DNA of 64,000 nt from the NCBI GenBank assembly GCA_003255025.1, contig QANY01011400.1, forward strand, positions 62,001 to 126,000. The letters are read 5' to 3'. This DNA comes from Datisca glomerata. Its lineage: Eukaryota > Streptophyta > Magnoliopsida > Cucurbitales > Datiscaceae. The notes under the pieces are model-generated. The model made no database searches. It saw nothing but the letters and a program-made list of their open reading frames with translations, and was not told the origin of the DNA. Shown piece after piece: positions 43,401 to 54,825 of the stretch (position 1 is its first letter; every line of letters starts with the position of its first letter). The position numbers and the translations under genes are program-made.

Positions 43401-44210
43401 GTTATGGCCTAAGAATCTAACTGTTATTTGGAATAATTTCATTTTAGTGGTAAATAAGACTAAACCATTGCGTATAATAACATTCTAAAAAATATGAAAA
43501 TGTTTTAAATGCTGATTTATGGATGATGAGAAGATTAAGACATCATCAATGTAACAGATAATAAATGCATTATAAGCATTAAAAATATCATTCATGATAT
43601 GCTGGAATTCAGACGGACCATTTTTAACACCAAATGGTAAAACATTCCATTCAAAATGACCAAAGGATACAGTAAAGGCAGTTTTATACCTGTCAAGTTC
43701 AGCTATTTGAATTTGCCAAAATCCTGATTTCAGATCAAATTTTGAAAAGATCACAGAATCATAAAGTCTATCTAGTAGATCTTTTTTATTTGGGATTGGA
43801 TATCTGATCCATTTTAAAGCATCATTTAATGGTCTATAATTGATCACTAATCTAGGTGATCCTCTTTCTATCTCAGTATTTTTATTTACATAGAAACCAG
43901 TACAACTCCAAGGAGATTTATAGGGTCTAATTAATTTCTTTTGTAACAGGGAGTCAATGTCAGTTTTGCAGAGTTCCAAATATTCTTTTTTCATTTGGCT
44001 AGGTCTAGATTTGGTAAGAATATTCTTTTCATTGAAGTCTGGTTGATATGGCAAAGAAATGATATGCTTCTTTCTATCTCAATAAGCATTAGGGATATCA
44101 CTACAAATTTCAGATTGGAATTCTTGAAGAATTGTTTGAATTTGCTTTTGTATTGCGGGTTGTTGAATACACTGGTCAATTGTCAAAAAGTGTATTTCTT
44201 TTTGTAACAG
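43401..44210 (-). pseudogene. Pararetrovirus reverse transcriptase, piece C
   Basis: The longest continuous RT copy: 44054-43485 is open for 189 codons with SPWSCTGFYVNK, GSPRLVINYRPLND, SKFDLKSGFWQIQIA, LPFGVKNGPSEFQHIMN and FIICYIDDVLIFSSS (YIDD intact). A stop follows the motif near 43482 and a frame break lies upstream near 44060-44080. Confidence 0.85.
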
Positions 44211-44784
44211 ATTTAACTGATTTGTCTTATTATCAATCAGATGTCTGATGACATCTACTTCCTTAGTATACGGTTTGGTGATGAATTCAAAAGTAATGTC
44301 AACAGTATCAATAACTGCATGGATACTAGAGGTATCAATTCTGGTAATAGGCATATTTGAATTGAGGAAAGGATTGCCTAAGATAATGTTTTGTCATATT
44401 TTTTCTGTGCACAAATGAAGCAGGTATGCAAACTCCTTGTTTGTAGATAAGAGCTTCTGGTATCTTGTACTAAATTCTCATAGAATTTTCCCTGGCGCTT
44501 GTGAGAGATTGAGTGGTTTTATGAAAATATTTCAGTAATCCTTCATGAATGCAGTTCATATCTGCACCACTATCTACTAAGACAATGGCATCAGTAATAA
44601 TAAAATCAGGTTTGATTACTAAGGTAATCTTTGTGTACCATTTCTGGAAGGTGACCTGGTTTAGCGGAAATAAATACGGATTATTTTTTTTTGTCTGATC
44701 TGGTGAGATCTGATCTGGCTGATCTTGGGAGGTCAAAGTCTGACTTTGACTTTGACTAGGAGATGGATGATCTGGTGAAGTCAA
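44211..44784 (-). pseudogene. Pararetrovirus aspartic protease, piece C
   Basis: Minus strand 44784-44470: SQ/DQ-rich N-terminus, WYTKITLVIKPDF and DAIVLVDSGADMNCIHEG with an intact D-S-G site. The frame breaks near 44470. The C-terminal part (MPITRIDT, VDITFEFITKPYTKEVDVIRHL) is in 44354-44079. Confidence 0.8.
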
Positions 44785-46558
44785 AGGTTGACATTGACTT
44801 TGACCTGGCTGATCTGGTGAAAGCAGGTCTAGGAAGTGTACAAGGGCTTTCCTTTTGGCTGTAGAATGTTTTAAGAGATTCAGATCTTGAGAAAGGATTT
44901 GATTTGCAGTCTTTAAGTGCTAAATTTCAGATTTAGTAATATTAATTTCTATTTTTAGATCAGAAATGGTTACGGGTTTGTGTGGTATATAATCCTTTTG
45001 AATACGGTTTAACAGTTCCTTCATACTGTAATTTTCTGCAGGTTTTAGCTCGGGTGTGGAATATTCCTTATAGCAAGTTTCCCAGAACTTGAGTTTCATC
45101 TCTGGATCAGTAATTTGATCGGATGTGGCAAGAAGAGATCGTTGAGTATCAGTTAAGACATTTAGACCTAGTCCATTCAGATCTAAACCGTTCATCTCAA
45201 CTATTGCCTTCAAATAGTTGGTTTCTGTTATGGCATTGCAGGTTTTCGAGCTTTAGCAAGATTGATTAGGTTGTTCAGATGTGGCGGATGAGTCAGAGTC
45301 AGATGCAGAAATATATGCAACGTCATCATCTGAACTGGCAGTAGAACTGTCTTCATGGAGGCAGTTCAGAATCTTCTGTTGTGTCTCTTCATTGAGATCT
45401 AATTCGATCGACATTTATTGGCAAAATGTCTTGTTAAGCCACATTTGTAGCAAATGGCTTTGATTTTGCTATTATGAGGTTTCTGATGTGGTTGAGATCT
45501 ATGTTTGGACTCTTTATGTCTGAATTTCTTTTTTGAAAAGTATTTCTTATACGGTTTAGAGGGCTTAGAGGAAGTCCTATATGGTTTGGATGATGAAGAA
45601 GTAGTTCGATACTGGATTTTAGTATCGTAGGCAAATTGATTACAAAATTCACCTAATTCTTTTCTGTTGTCAAGATTCTGACTTTTCATCATATGTTGTA
45701 GTTTCATATCATTGCATAATCCCAGTCCTTCTTCTATGACTAGGTCAATGAGATGTCCATAAGTATACTGATTATAAGGAATATCCATTTGATCATGCTT
45801 ATCACGGAGTTTTCTTCTTACTCTTTCAGCAAAAGGACTTGGGAAGCCATCAATAAATTTTGCCTTCCAATGTTCATTATTTGCATCACTTCTCTGCATG
45901 AATTTCATTAGAAAGACATCATTGTACCACCTGAAGTGGGTCAGAGAGGGGCAACTCACATTTTGGAGAAGTTCTCTGTGTCTATTAGTGTTGACAATTC
46001 CTGGGCCAAGGAAATGGTGAATAATGGATTGGGCTAGGGTACAACAGACATCTTCATTTTTGGTATGGGTACCAGTAATTGCGTCAATAATAATTTTGAA
46101 AGAGTTTAAGATTTCTTGGCATTGACTTTCAGTGAGACAATTATCCTACCAGCCTTTCAGCGTTCCTGTGAATCCATTAACCAAGAACCTGCAGAATTGA
46201 TCATTTGTATTCTCATTTTGTTTACACACAGAAGAGTACATGATCATTTGGTGAATAATCTCGAAGACTTGATACTCTATTTTGCCACCTATGTTCCATT
46301 TATAGATGGTTTTACCATTGTATATTTTTTAGAATGAAGAAAGTCTTCTTCATACAAGATATCTTGGGACTAAGGTATGGGATAATAATACCTACTTGGT
46401 CCAGTTAAAGCCATACGAGTCGTAGGCCTCTTAGAATAGCCAGAACAGAGTTTATTGATAGAATCATCAAAATTCTTCTGAATATCTAAGATTTGAGATA
46501 GGGAATATTCTTCGGGTTCTTGAGGATTAGATGAATCATCCTGATTCATCATATTCAA
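44785..46558 (-). pseudogene. Pararetrovirus coat protein, piece C
   Basis: Minus strand from 46558: MNMMNQDDSSNP, RMALTGPSRYYYPIP, a stop, then 45959-45399 CPSLTHFRWYNDVF, PSPFAERVRRKLRDKHDQ and a Lys/Ser-rich region ending with an intact CX2CX4HX4C zinc finger (45460-45400). The Leu/Lys-rich tail is 45213-44920. Stops lie at about 46370, 46100-45960 and 45255. Confidence 0.8.
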
Positions 46559-47388
46559 CTGTCGTTAAGATGATTCAGGTGTGGAGCTCTTATCAGGTGT
46601 AGAGATCTTCAGATTTTTTATCTTACCTATAATGGTTTCCATGAAATCCTCCTCCTTCTTATTGGATTTTAATTTAAAATTCTGGACATCTAAAAGGGGT
46701 TAAGAAATACTGGTTCAATGGTTAGTTTGAGTTTTTCTGGTGGAGGACTTTTAGCTTGTATCTCCTGGATTTCAGAAACTTATTCCTTAATCCTAGTTAA
46801 CTGTGTTCCTATAGTTTAAAGGAAGAGGTTGGTGTAATTGTTCTGTTTGGATAAGGGTAAAATGTCTTTTACCTTAACAATGTCCTGATGGTTGGTCTTG
46901 TCTAGAACCTCAGTATAGGGGTTAATGACCAATGATTTCTGATTGCCTTGTCCTGGAGCAAGCTCTAAGGATAAGAGTGATGGATGAATAGCTTGGCAGG
47001 TTCTACCAGATGTGGTAATCCACGTTTTCTGTATATTGGTCAGAACTTGTAACTGTTGGTCATATTTTATTTTGACTCTCTAGGTAAGCTGGTAATACCA
47101 TTCAGGGAAAGACTGAAGGCGTTGATCCTGTTCCAACTGAAAGAAGTACAGGTACTTCAGATCTAAGAGTTGTTGAGGATTATGGTTGGGGAAATACCAA
47201 TCTCTAAAATCCTTATAGTTTGGTTGCATAAAATCCTGGTGAAGACTTTGTCTTAAGACACTATTGGGTGTAAAATCCATCTAAATATTGAATTGCATGT
47301 TACTTGCGGTTGGGCTCATTGGCCTTCTGTTTATGGTGGATTCACAAACACCATGATAAATCTGATTGTCGCTGATGGGAATGCCTAT
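46559..47388 (-). pseudogene. Pararetrovirus pre-coat segment, piece C, truncated at the LTR
   Basis: The linker and the 66-codon frame 47280-47080 (MDFTPNSVL, DWYFPNHNPQQLLDL, FPEWYYQLT) are present. The match to pieces A and B2 stops at about 47388, where GCCTATATATATAT leads into LTR sequence. Movement protein and leader are therefore missing from this piece. Confidence 0.7.
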
Positions 47389-47890
47389 ATATATATGTAA
47401 AAAATGAAAAACATAAAAAAAAAAAAGACAGAGGGTGACCAAATGGGACATTCAAAATTTATTTGCTCATTTTTATTTTCAAAATTTATTTGCTCATTAC
47501 CAATAACGCTTTGGTAAAAAATAATAATTTTTCAATGGTCTTTATACCACCCGTTGAAATTAACTTATTTGATCATTTTTATGATGCAAAATGTACCAAA
47601 TGGGACATTCAAAATTGAATTTTTATAACATTATTTTAAAAAAAATAATTTGGATAGTATTTCATTAAATTTGGTAACCATTTTTCATAATGGGCGGCGT
47701 GGGGTGCTAATACCTTTCCTACACGCAAATGACTTTCGAACCAACTTTAAATTTTCGCAGACCAAAATATTTGATTTTAAATTTGGATGACCATTCATGC
47801 CCTAAAATGACTGTTGGTGACTCCGAATTTCTTTTTCTTTCAAAAAATGATTTTTCAATTGCCGCTCCGCGCCGCATGCACGTTGCGACA
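47389..47890 (+). repeat. 5' LTR of the Tat element, right part
   Basis: It resumes after the pararetrovirus block and matches 61770-62162 (shared ATTTCAATGGTCTTTATA-like, CACCCGTTGAA and GCATGCACGTTGCGACA ends). The left 70 bp (47389-47460) is A-rich with a local repeat of TTTATTTGCTCAT and does not match the 3' LTR, so some LTR sequence was lost or replaced at the insertion. Confidence 0.85.
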
Positions 47891-47893
47891 GCT

Positions 47894-47911
47894 TGGCGAC
47901 TCCACTGGGGA
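47894..47911 (+). promoter_or_regulatory. Primer-binding site of the Tat element
   Basis: TGGCGACTCCACTGGGGA begins 3 bp after the LTR end (47890). Sequences of this type serve as the tRNA primer site in Ogre/Tat elements (commonly assigned to tRNA-Arg). Confidence 0.7.
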
Positions 47912-48495
47912 GAAACAATTGGTCTAACCATCTTTAGATCAATAGAGAGTCAAGCCAAAATTTCATCATATGCTATCATTTTGTATGGTTTTTTGTTTGT
48001 TTATTTGATTCATTGTTTTTTTTCTAATTCGTGACTGTAGTTGTACATAAGTCTTTTTTTTACGAAGTATATTTCTTTATATAATTTCTAATTTCACACA
48101 TATACACTAGCCCTATACTCGGGCTTTCCCTTTAGGATTAGCAAGAACGAGTAGTGGAATGCCTTCGTGGAACTACGATTCCCGTGCAAGCTCATGAAAG
48201 TTCTCACTCAGATCGACCCTTTCGGGATACCGTTTGGGGGCCCCTGTTACTCCATATGCTATTAAGAGATTTTTAAAGCCTATCTCATGACCAATGTTTG
48301 ATAGAAATAGAGATTCTTCTTAACTATGATATCTGATTAATTTTGTTCATGTATATATGTCCTACGCTATTTAAACATTTCTTTTATTTCCCTTTGTTTC
48401 ACTTCTGACTTCATCATTCCTTTTTGGCATACATGCATCATGTTGCGTAATAGGGATTGTAGAGAATTATTCAATTCATTCATATTGTAGAGACC
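47912..48495 (+). other. Leader of the Tat element
   Basis: No ORF was found between the primer-binding site and ORF1. It would be part of the packaged RNA leader. Confidence 0.5.
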
Positions 48496-50463
48496 ATGAC
48501 CTCTACTCTTAGTGTGATAGAAGATCAAGTTACAGTAGCCCAATGGTCAGAGGAAATGCAGAAACGAAAAGGAGATTGTCTGGAAAAAGAGAATGTCATT
48601 CTTCTACCACCAATCACTAAGATAGAGTTCTCACACACTAACTTGGAGAAGTTGAAGAAGATATGGGAGGATTTTTCACCGGAGCAGAAAAAATTATTTG
48701 TCGGCAAATATGGTCACATCGTTTATCTTCTATATATTACAGTCAATGCTCCCTTTCTTAAGACTTTAATGCATTTCTCGAACCCTCTGTAAAGATGTTT
48801 CACCTTTGGAACAATTGATCTTACTCCTAAAATTGAAGAATATCAAGCCATACTGAATGTCCCGCTGCAAAGTACGGATAAAGTTTATAATTACGACAAA
48901 AGGCTCACATTGAAGAGAGCTCTATCCAAGCTCTTAGGTACTGTCCATGCATTTGAGATTGAGAAAATGTTGAAAGTTAAAGGGGGGAATGAGTGTGTGC
49001 CGCTGGATTACCTCTTAGATCTCACCCAAAATGTCTTAAAGGAAGATAAGGCTATGGCTCTATATGCTCTGTTTATATATGGCATTGTGTTGTTTTCAAA
49101 AATTCAAGGTTTTGTGGATGATAAAGTGATAAAAATGTTCTTGCAAGTTGAACATGGTGTTAACCCTGTTATCTCAATTCTACTGAGACTTTTTGTTCCT
49201 TAAATCACATACGAGCGCTTCGAAAATGGAAGTTCATTGGCTCTCCATCTCTTTTGCGTATTTGGATTCTAGGCCATCTAAGATGTCCACCGATTTCAAA
49301 TGTCCTCATGTTAAGTTTTCAAGTCCATGGATGAAGACGAGAATCCCCATTGCAGAATTTGAAATGACCAAATGGAATCCTCAGTTTCCCACAAAAGGGA
49401 TGTGGCTTTCACACCTATCAAAGTTGAAAGATGAGGATGTTATCTGGAAAGCCTAATGGATGCCGTTGACATCGATGATCTACAAATGTGGTGTTTATCA
49501 ATGGGTCCCGCTCCTAGGACCATGGGGTTGTACTAGTTATGCTCCGCTAATGGTGCTCCGTCAACTATACATGAGACAGTTTGTCCCTACCACGCAAGCA
49601 TTAAAGGACATTGAGATCAGTTATGATTCTCAAGATATTGAACAAAAATTGCAGGAGCTAATTGGAGCTTAGAAAATAACGAGAAGAGTGCGAAATGAGA
49701 AGAATCACATGAAATGCACAAAGGAGTATGAAACGTGGCTTGAGAGCAGAGGCAAAGTAATTATTGCCTTACCAGTTGAGGATTTACAATCACACAAGTT
49801 ACCAGAAGCTTATCAGGAGATTGTTAAAAATGAGGAGCGAGATGAGTTATATGAGGAACGTCAAAAGAATTTAGGTCTCTTGGAAGAAAATAGATGTCTA
49901 ACAGTCGAGATGAATTTGTATGGCCAGCACAAGATCAAAGCGGAAAAACAACTCAGAGATTTGAGAAACAGAATTGAGGATCAAGAATATCTTAAGCGGA
50001 AAACTTAGAGTTGGAAACTGCACTCGTAAACTGAACAACAAAAATCAGAAGGATCGTAGAGGACAATGAGAATTTGCGAGTGGTGATCTATGAACAAAAG
50101 GATCGAATCATGAATCTAGAAAGGAAAAATAAGCTAGTACAAGAGATTTTAGAAGAGGTTAAAGGAGTTGTCGATAAGAAGAATGCGTACATCATTGAGT
50201 TAGAAAAATTATATGACTCGTTACGACGAATCACTAATAATTTACAAGTTGATTTAGAGAATCAAAAAGTTAGGAAGATTGAGTCACCAAATAATAGTGA
50301 AGAATTATTGAAAGTCATTGCAAGCCTTGAGCACCAAGTTAGAGCGTATCAGAACGTGGTAGAGAAATTGGTAAGAAATAATGATGCTAATGTCGACGCA
50401 CTGAGAGATGATTACCAATTACTGCAACAAGAGCATGACTTGATTCGACAACGATCAGGGTAG
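48496..50463 (+). pseudogene. Extra ORF1 upstream of gag in the Tat element
   Basis: Starting at 48496 the frame reads TNLEKLKKIWEDFSPEQKKLFVGKYGHI, then after one stop (48792) FTFGTIDLTPKIEEYQAIL and LDYLLDLTQNVLKEDKAMALYALFIYG. Further on, with frameshifts, come YAPLMVLRQLYMRQFVP, a Glu/Lys-rich stretch (49688-50008) and a long coiled coil (50074-50463). An ORF of this design precedes gag in Ogre-type elements, and its role is unknown. Stops or frame breaks at 48790, 49201, 49456, 49670 and 50008 disable it. Confidence 0.7.
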
Positions 50464-50901
50464 GCAATAGAATGGCTTAAATGCGTGACTGTGAGAGCGA
50501 GCAATTTGGCGGAACAAGCATCATTTTTGATAAAAAAGTGTTTTGCCCATCCATCCTAATGGGGAGAACTTGTCTAAGTTCTTGGAAGAAATCAACAGAG
50601 ATTTAGGTCATTTTGGTCATTTTGTATAAACTCATATTGCGGAGTAGTGTAGTTTGACTTCTACATACTCAAATGTAGTGGATGGCTCTACTATTTTGAA
50701 TAAAATTGAGTACTTTTGGACTTTCACTTTGCGCAATATCATTTCTCATGCATAAATTCACTTTCATTATTATTATTATTTATTCTTCTTCATTAGCAAA
50801 ATCTACCATCTCATTATCTTATTCTTTTTTATTAAGAAAACTTTTCAAAGATAGCTCGTCAACTCCGACATCCTTATCGAACGCGAGCTCAATTTAGGGT
50901 C

Positions 50902-52600
50902 ATGGACGAGGAAGAAAGAGAGTGATCGCGAGAGGAAATGAAAGAAGAAATTAGGGAGCTGAAAGAGCAAATGGCAAGAGTCCTGGAACTCCTCGCCGCG
51001 AGTAAGGGAAAAGCCTATCTTGAAAATCCGCAAGGGGCTTAATCATCACAAAATCAACTGCCAAACGATACTCCACCTTACCCTCCTGGGTTCACTCCGA
51101 CCTGTCAACGTCATGAGACTGACCACTTTCAGCATGCTTCACGACCAGTAAATATCCAGCACTATTCATTTCTAAGTGTTCAGGAAATGATGCAGACAGG
51201 GAAAAATGGGTACAACCCATCCACAATGACACAACCAAACTTTCACCCCACAAGATGAACTCGTTAATGAGCCAATCATCATACCCGATGTTGATGACCC
51301 AAAGGGGCAGAGGCCTGTTACTAAACCAAGCGAAGACCCACTGTCGAAAGATAAGCTGGATTTTTTAGAGGAAAGGATGCGCGTCATTGAAGGGTAAGTT
51401 GTATATGGTACCATTGATGCCACCCAATTATGTTTGGTCCCAGATGTTACCATCCCACATAAATTCAAACTACCTGAGTTTGAAAAATATGATGGTAGTA
51501 CATGTCCAAGAAGCCATCTTATTGTGTACTGCAGAAAGATGACTGTTTGTGAAAATAATGATAAGATGCTGATTCATTTATTTCAAGATTGCTTGACAGG
51601 GGCTGCATCTCGCAGGTATATCCAATTGGATAACCAACATATTCGGAGGTGGAAATATTTACCCGATGCTTTCTTAAGACAATACAAGTACAACATAGAC
51701 ATGGCTCCTGATCTTCTGGATCTACAAAGGATGGAGAAAAAGCCTACTGAAGGCTTTAAAGAATATGCGCAAAGGTGGAGAGAATTAGCTGCTCAAGTAC
51801 ACCTCCCTTATCAGAAGAGGAAATGGCTACAGTGTTTATCAACACCTTGAGATTTCCATTCTACGTTAGGATGATTAGAAATGCTTCAAACAATTTCTCT
51901 GACATTATAGTGATTGGTGAAAGGATTGAATATGGGGTAAAGAATGGAAGAATTTTGGAAGTCGTATCTGATACATCATCCGTAAAAAAAAGGGGCCTTC
52001 GTTGAAGCGGAAAGAAGGGGAAGTACAAACAATCAATTTTGGGTACCTATCACAAGCTGCTAACTCGAGACCGAGTTTTTCAAAGTATAGTGAGGGGCCC
52101 AAATCTATGACATCATATGTGGTGAATACCTCACAAATTCTGTACAATTATCACTCTCAGCAATCAGCATTTCAAAACAACCCGAGATCGGGTTTCAGAC
52201 AACCGACTCACCAGTAAAATGTTGGTCAGGCTGATCAGCCTCTAAGGAAAAAATAAATAATCAATGTTTTATCCAATATGATCCAATCCCCATGTCATAT
52301 ACAGAACTCTTACCTCAATTGATATGGAATAATCAATTGGTGCCAATTCCTTATGAACCTCTACAACCACCATACCCAAGGTGGTATGATCTGACTGTTC
52401 GCTGTGATTATCTTGCTGGGGAAGTGGGACATTCGACTGAGAATTGCACGGCATTAAAAGGTAGAGTACAGGCACTGATCCAGGCTGGATGGTTAAATTT
52501 CAAAAAGGCTAATGGGAATCCAGATATCAATTCTAACTCTCTACCAAATCATGGGAATCCTACCGTAAATGCAATTGAGGAATATTTTTCATATTGAAAG
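50902..52600 (+). pseudogene. Gag of the Tat element
   Basis: The Met at 50902 begins MDEEERE and a coiled coil (EIRELKEQMARVLELLA). After frame breaks, 51434-51850 gives PHKFKLPEFEKYDG, HLIVYCRKM, LFQDCLTGAASRRYIQL and PTEGFKEYAQRWRELAAQV, the retrotransposon gag capsid domain, followed by FINTLRFPFYVRMI (51835 onward). The zinc-like segment CDYLAGEVGHSTENCTALK is at 52410-52465. Frame changes occur at about 51830 and 52000, and stops at 50921, 51040, 52215 and 52597. Confidence 0.8.
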
Positions 52601-52606
52601 AGGGAT

Positions 52607-54060
52607 GTGGAAGATGTGAGCACGTCAATGGAAACAATTTTCCATCTTCTTTCTAGGAAGCATATGCATGACTTCGATTGTTTGTTTCATAAGAATGTGA
52701 CGGGGCATACAATTGAGGAATGTGCTGATTTTAAAATGGAAGTGCCAAAGTTGTTGGATGCAAAGATACTTACAATAAGTCATAAAGGAGAAATGGAATA
52801 CCAGGAAGATGACTCTTTAGTCCTTATGATAACTAAAGAATCATCTGAAGTTAATGTTGAAATGTCATCCTATATCCCAAAACCTTTCACAATACATTAC
52901 GAGGAAAAGTCAACTCACACCACTACGTCTTATGCTCCGATGTCTATCACCATTCAAATACCCGGTGTGTTCACTTACAAAGATTCAAGAGCAATACCAT
53001 GGACGTACGGATATGAGTTATTACAAGCGGTAACAACAAAACTCAAGAGCTAAATCCGTCTGACCTCGATCTCCCCATAACTAATATGATGATAGTAAGA
53101 GCATTTTTTACGAGGAGTGACAGATGTTACACACCAGAAGTTTTGAAAACGCATAAAAGCGACGAGTTTGAAAGGCAAAGGAAAGGGAAGGCCAAAAAAG
53201 GTGACAATGGTCATGAATTCCAAAGAGAAATGCATGGTGGCCAAGTGATAGACCCAGATATAATAAGAGGTACGGAGAAAGAAAGACCAGTGTCTGAAGA
53301 AGAAGTATGTGAATTTTTTAAGTTCATCAAACAAAGGCGAGTATAAGGTGATAGAACAACTTAATCGCTTACTTACTCGCATATCTTTATTGTCACTCTC
53401 TCTGAATTCTGAACCACATCGCCAAGCATTCTTGAAGGTTTTCAATCAATCATATGTCTGTTATGACATTACGGTGGAGAAGTTGAGTGGAATTGTGGGA
53501 AATATTACCGCACTAAATTTTATCACTTTCACAGATGATGAAATCCCTGCCGATGGTACCGGACACACCAGAGCTCTACATATATTCATGTAATGTGGGG
53601 ATTATGTTGTCACTAAAGTATTGATTGATAATGGCTCGTCTCTAAATGTAATGCCAAGATCCACACTAGCAAAGCTCCCTGTGGACGCAACACATATGCG
53701 ACCGAGTATGATGATAGTAAGAGCATTCGAAGCTACCCGAAAAGAAGTAGTCAGAGACATAGAGATACAAATTTGAATCAAGCCATGCCTATTCAATATT
53801 GTTTTTGAAGTGATGGACATAAATCCAGCATACAGTTTTCTTTTAGGTCGACCATGGATTCACTCTGCCGGGGCAGTACCGTCTTCATTACATTAAAAGC
53901 TAAAATTTATAATGGATCATAAACTTATTTGTATATATGGGGAAGAAGATTTATTGGTATCTAAGTCGGCTACCATGCCATATGTTGAGGCGGTAGAAGA
54001 AGCATTGGAGTGCTCATTTCGATAATTTGAGATTGCGAACACTGCATTTGTTGCTAGTGG
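52607..54060 (+). pseudogene. Gag C-terminus and protease of the Tat element
   Basis: The region 52607-53053 continues the gag/protease linker, with a second zinc-like segment (HKNVTGHTIEECADFK). Protease is recognised at 53610-53660 by VLIDNGSSLNVMPRSTL, where the active-site triad is D-N-G as commonly seen in Ogre-like elements. It is followed by IVRAFEATRKEVVRDI and INPAYSFLLGRPWIHSAGAVPS (53820-53880). Stops at 53593 and 53776 and a frame change near 53085 and 53345 interrupt it. Confidence 0.75.
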
Positions 54061-54555
54061 GAAACTCACTCCAACATCAAGCCTATCAAAAGCATCTCAG
54101 ATGGTGACAAATTTGATGATAAAAGGGGGATACAAGCCAGGCAAAGGATTCGGGGGTAAGCATCAAGGCATAAATAAGTTAATCGAGTGGGACAAGAATG
54201 AACAAAGGTTTGAGCTTGGATATAGATTGACCAAAGCTGATAGAAGGAGAGTGGAAGCTCAAAAGAAAGAAAAATGATTGTTATGCTCGAAATTAGGGAA
54301 TTTGATATGGAAATGACGATCATACCCCATATTTCTAAATCCTTTAGAAGTGGGGGAATTTCATTCGAAGAACCGGTTATAGTAGAGCACTACAACCTTG
54401 AAGATGATATTGCCGAACTTTCAATATCCGCAATTTTGATAAAATCATCAAGTGCAAGTATAGAGGACTTGGTTTCTCGATACGATTCAGATCATGAATT
54501 TAACAATTGCGACGTCACCGAGCTACCAGTGCTTCTCGAGAATTTTCAAGAGTAA
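54061..54555 (+). pseudogene. G-patch-like domain and linker before RT
   Basis: The residues KGGYKPGKGFGGKHQGINK (about 54122-54178) show the glycine-spaced pattern of a G-patch, an RNA-binding module known between protease and RT in Ogre-type elements. A charged tail follows and an acidic linker (54274-54555) ends at a TAA. One frameshift lies near 54275. Confidence 0.65.
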
Positions 54556-54825
54556 TGTGTTCATGCCAAAATTCTAATGATTCTACTCAATGCCTTAGGA
54601 ATTTCATTGTTATGGGCCTATGTTCTCGTCTATTTCATGTCATCTCTTTAAAATGTAAATCTAAAAACTTGTTTCGTCTCCTTTTGCTAATGAAAAATAT
54701 AATTCCAGTTCTTTTTGTTCTTCCTTTTATGTCTACTTTTTCCATTTCTGAAATGTTGTTCATACTCATGCATTGTTTATTTATTTATTTTTTTCGCCTT
54801 CTTTTCATCCAATAATCCGATTCAG
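54556..54825 (+). other. Possible intron between protease and RT
   Basis: A T-rich, non-coding stretch ends with a pyrimidine tract and CCGATTCAG (about 54816-54824), a good 3' splice site, after which an acidic frame resumes. Ogre elements are known to splice an intron here. A clear 5' splice site was not identified, so the left limit is approximate. Confidence 0.4.

Larger units (their letters stand above)
32108..47388. mobile_element. Endogenous pararetrovirus (Caulimoviridae) mosaic block
   Basis: This is 15.3 kb of Caulimoviridae-like sequence in four pieces: A (32108-34895, minus), B1 (about 34896-37053, plus), B2 (37054-41552, plus) and C (41553-47388, minus). Together they cover movement protein, coat protein, protease, reverse transcriptase, RNase H and a second ORF. 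The domain order and the second ORF after RNase H suggest a florendovirus- or petuvirus-like member, which I cannot settle without alignment. Every ORF carries stops or truncations. The block lies at TA-rich sequence in the Tat 5' LTR. Confidence 0.85.

Noticed and set aside
54507..54815. 102-codon plus-strand frame rich in Phe/Leu
   Set aside because: It covers the probable intron and its T-rich tract, with no similarity to the element proteins.
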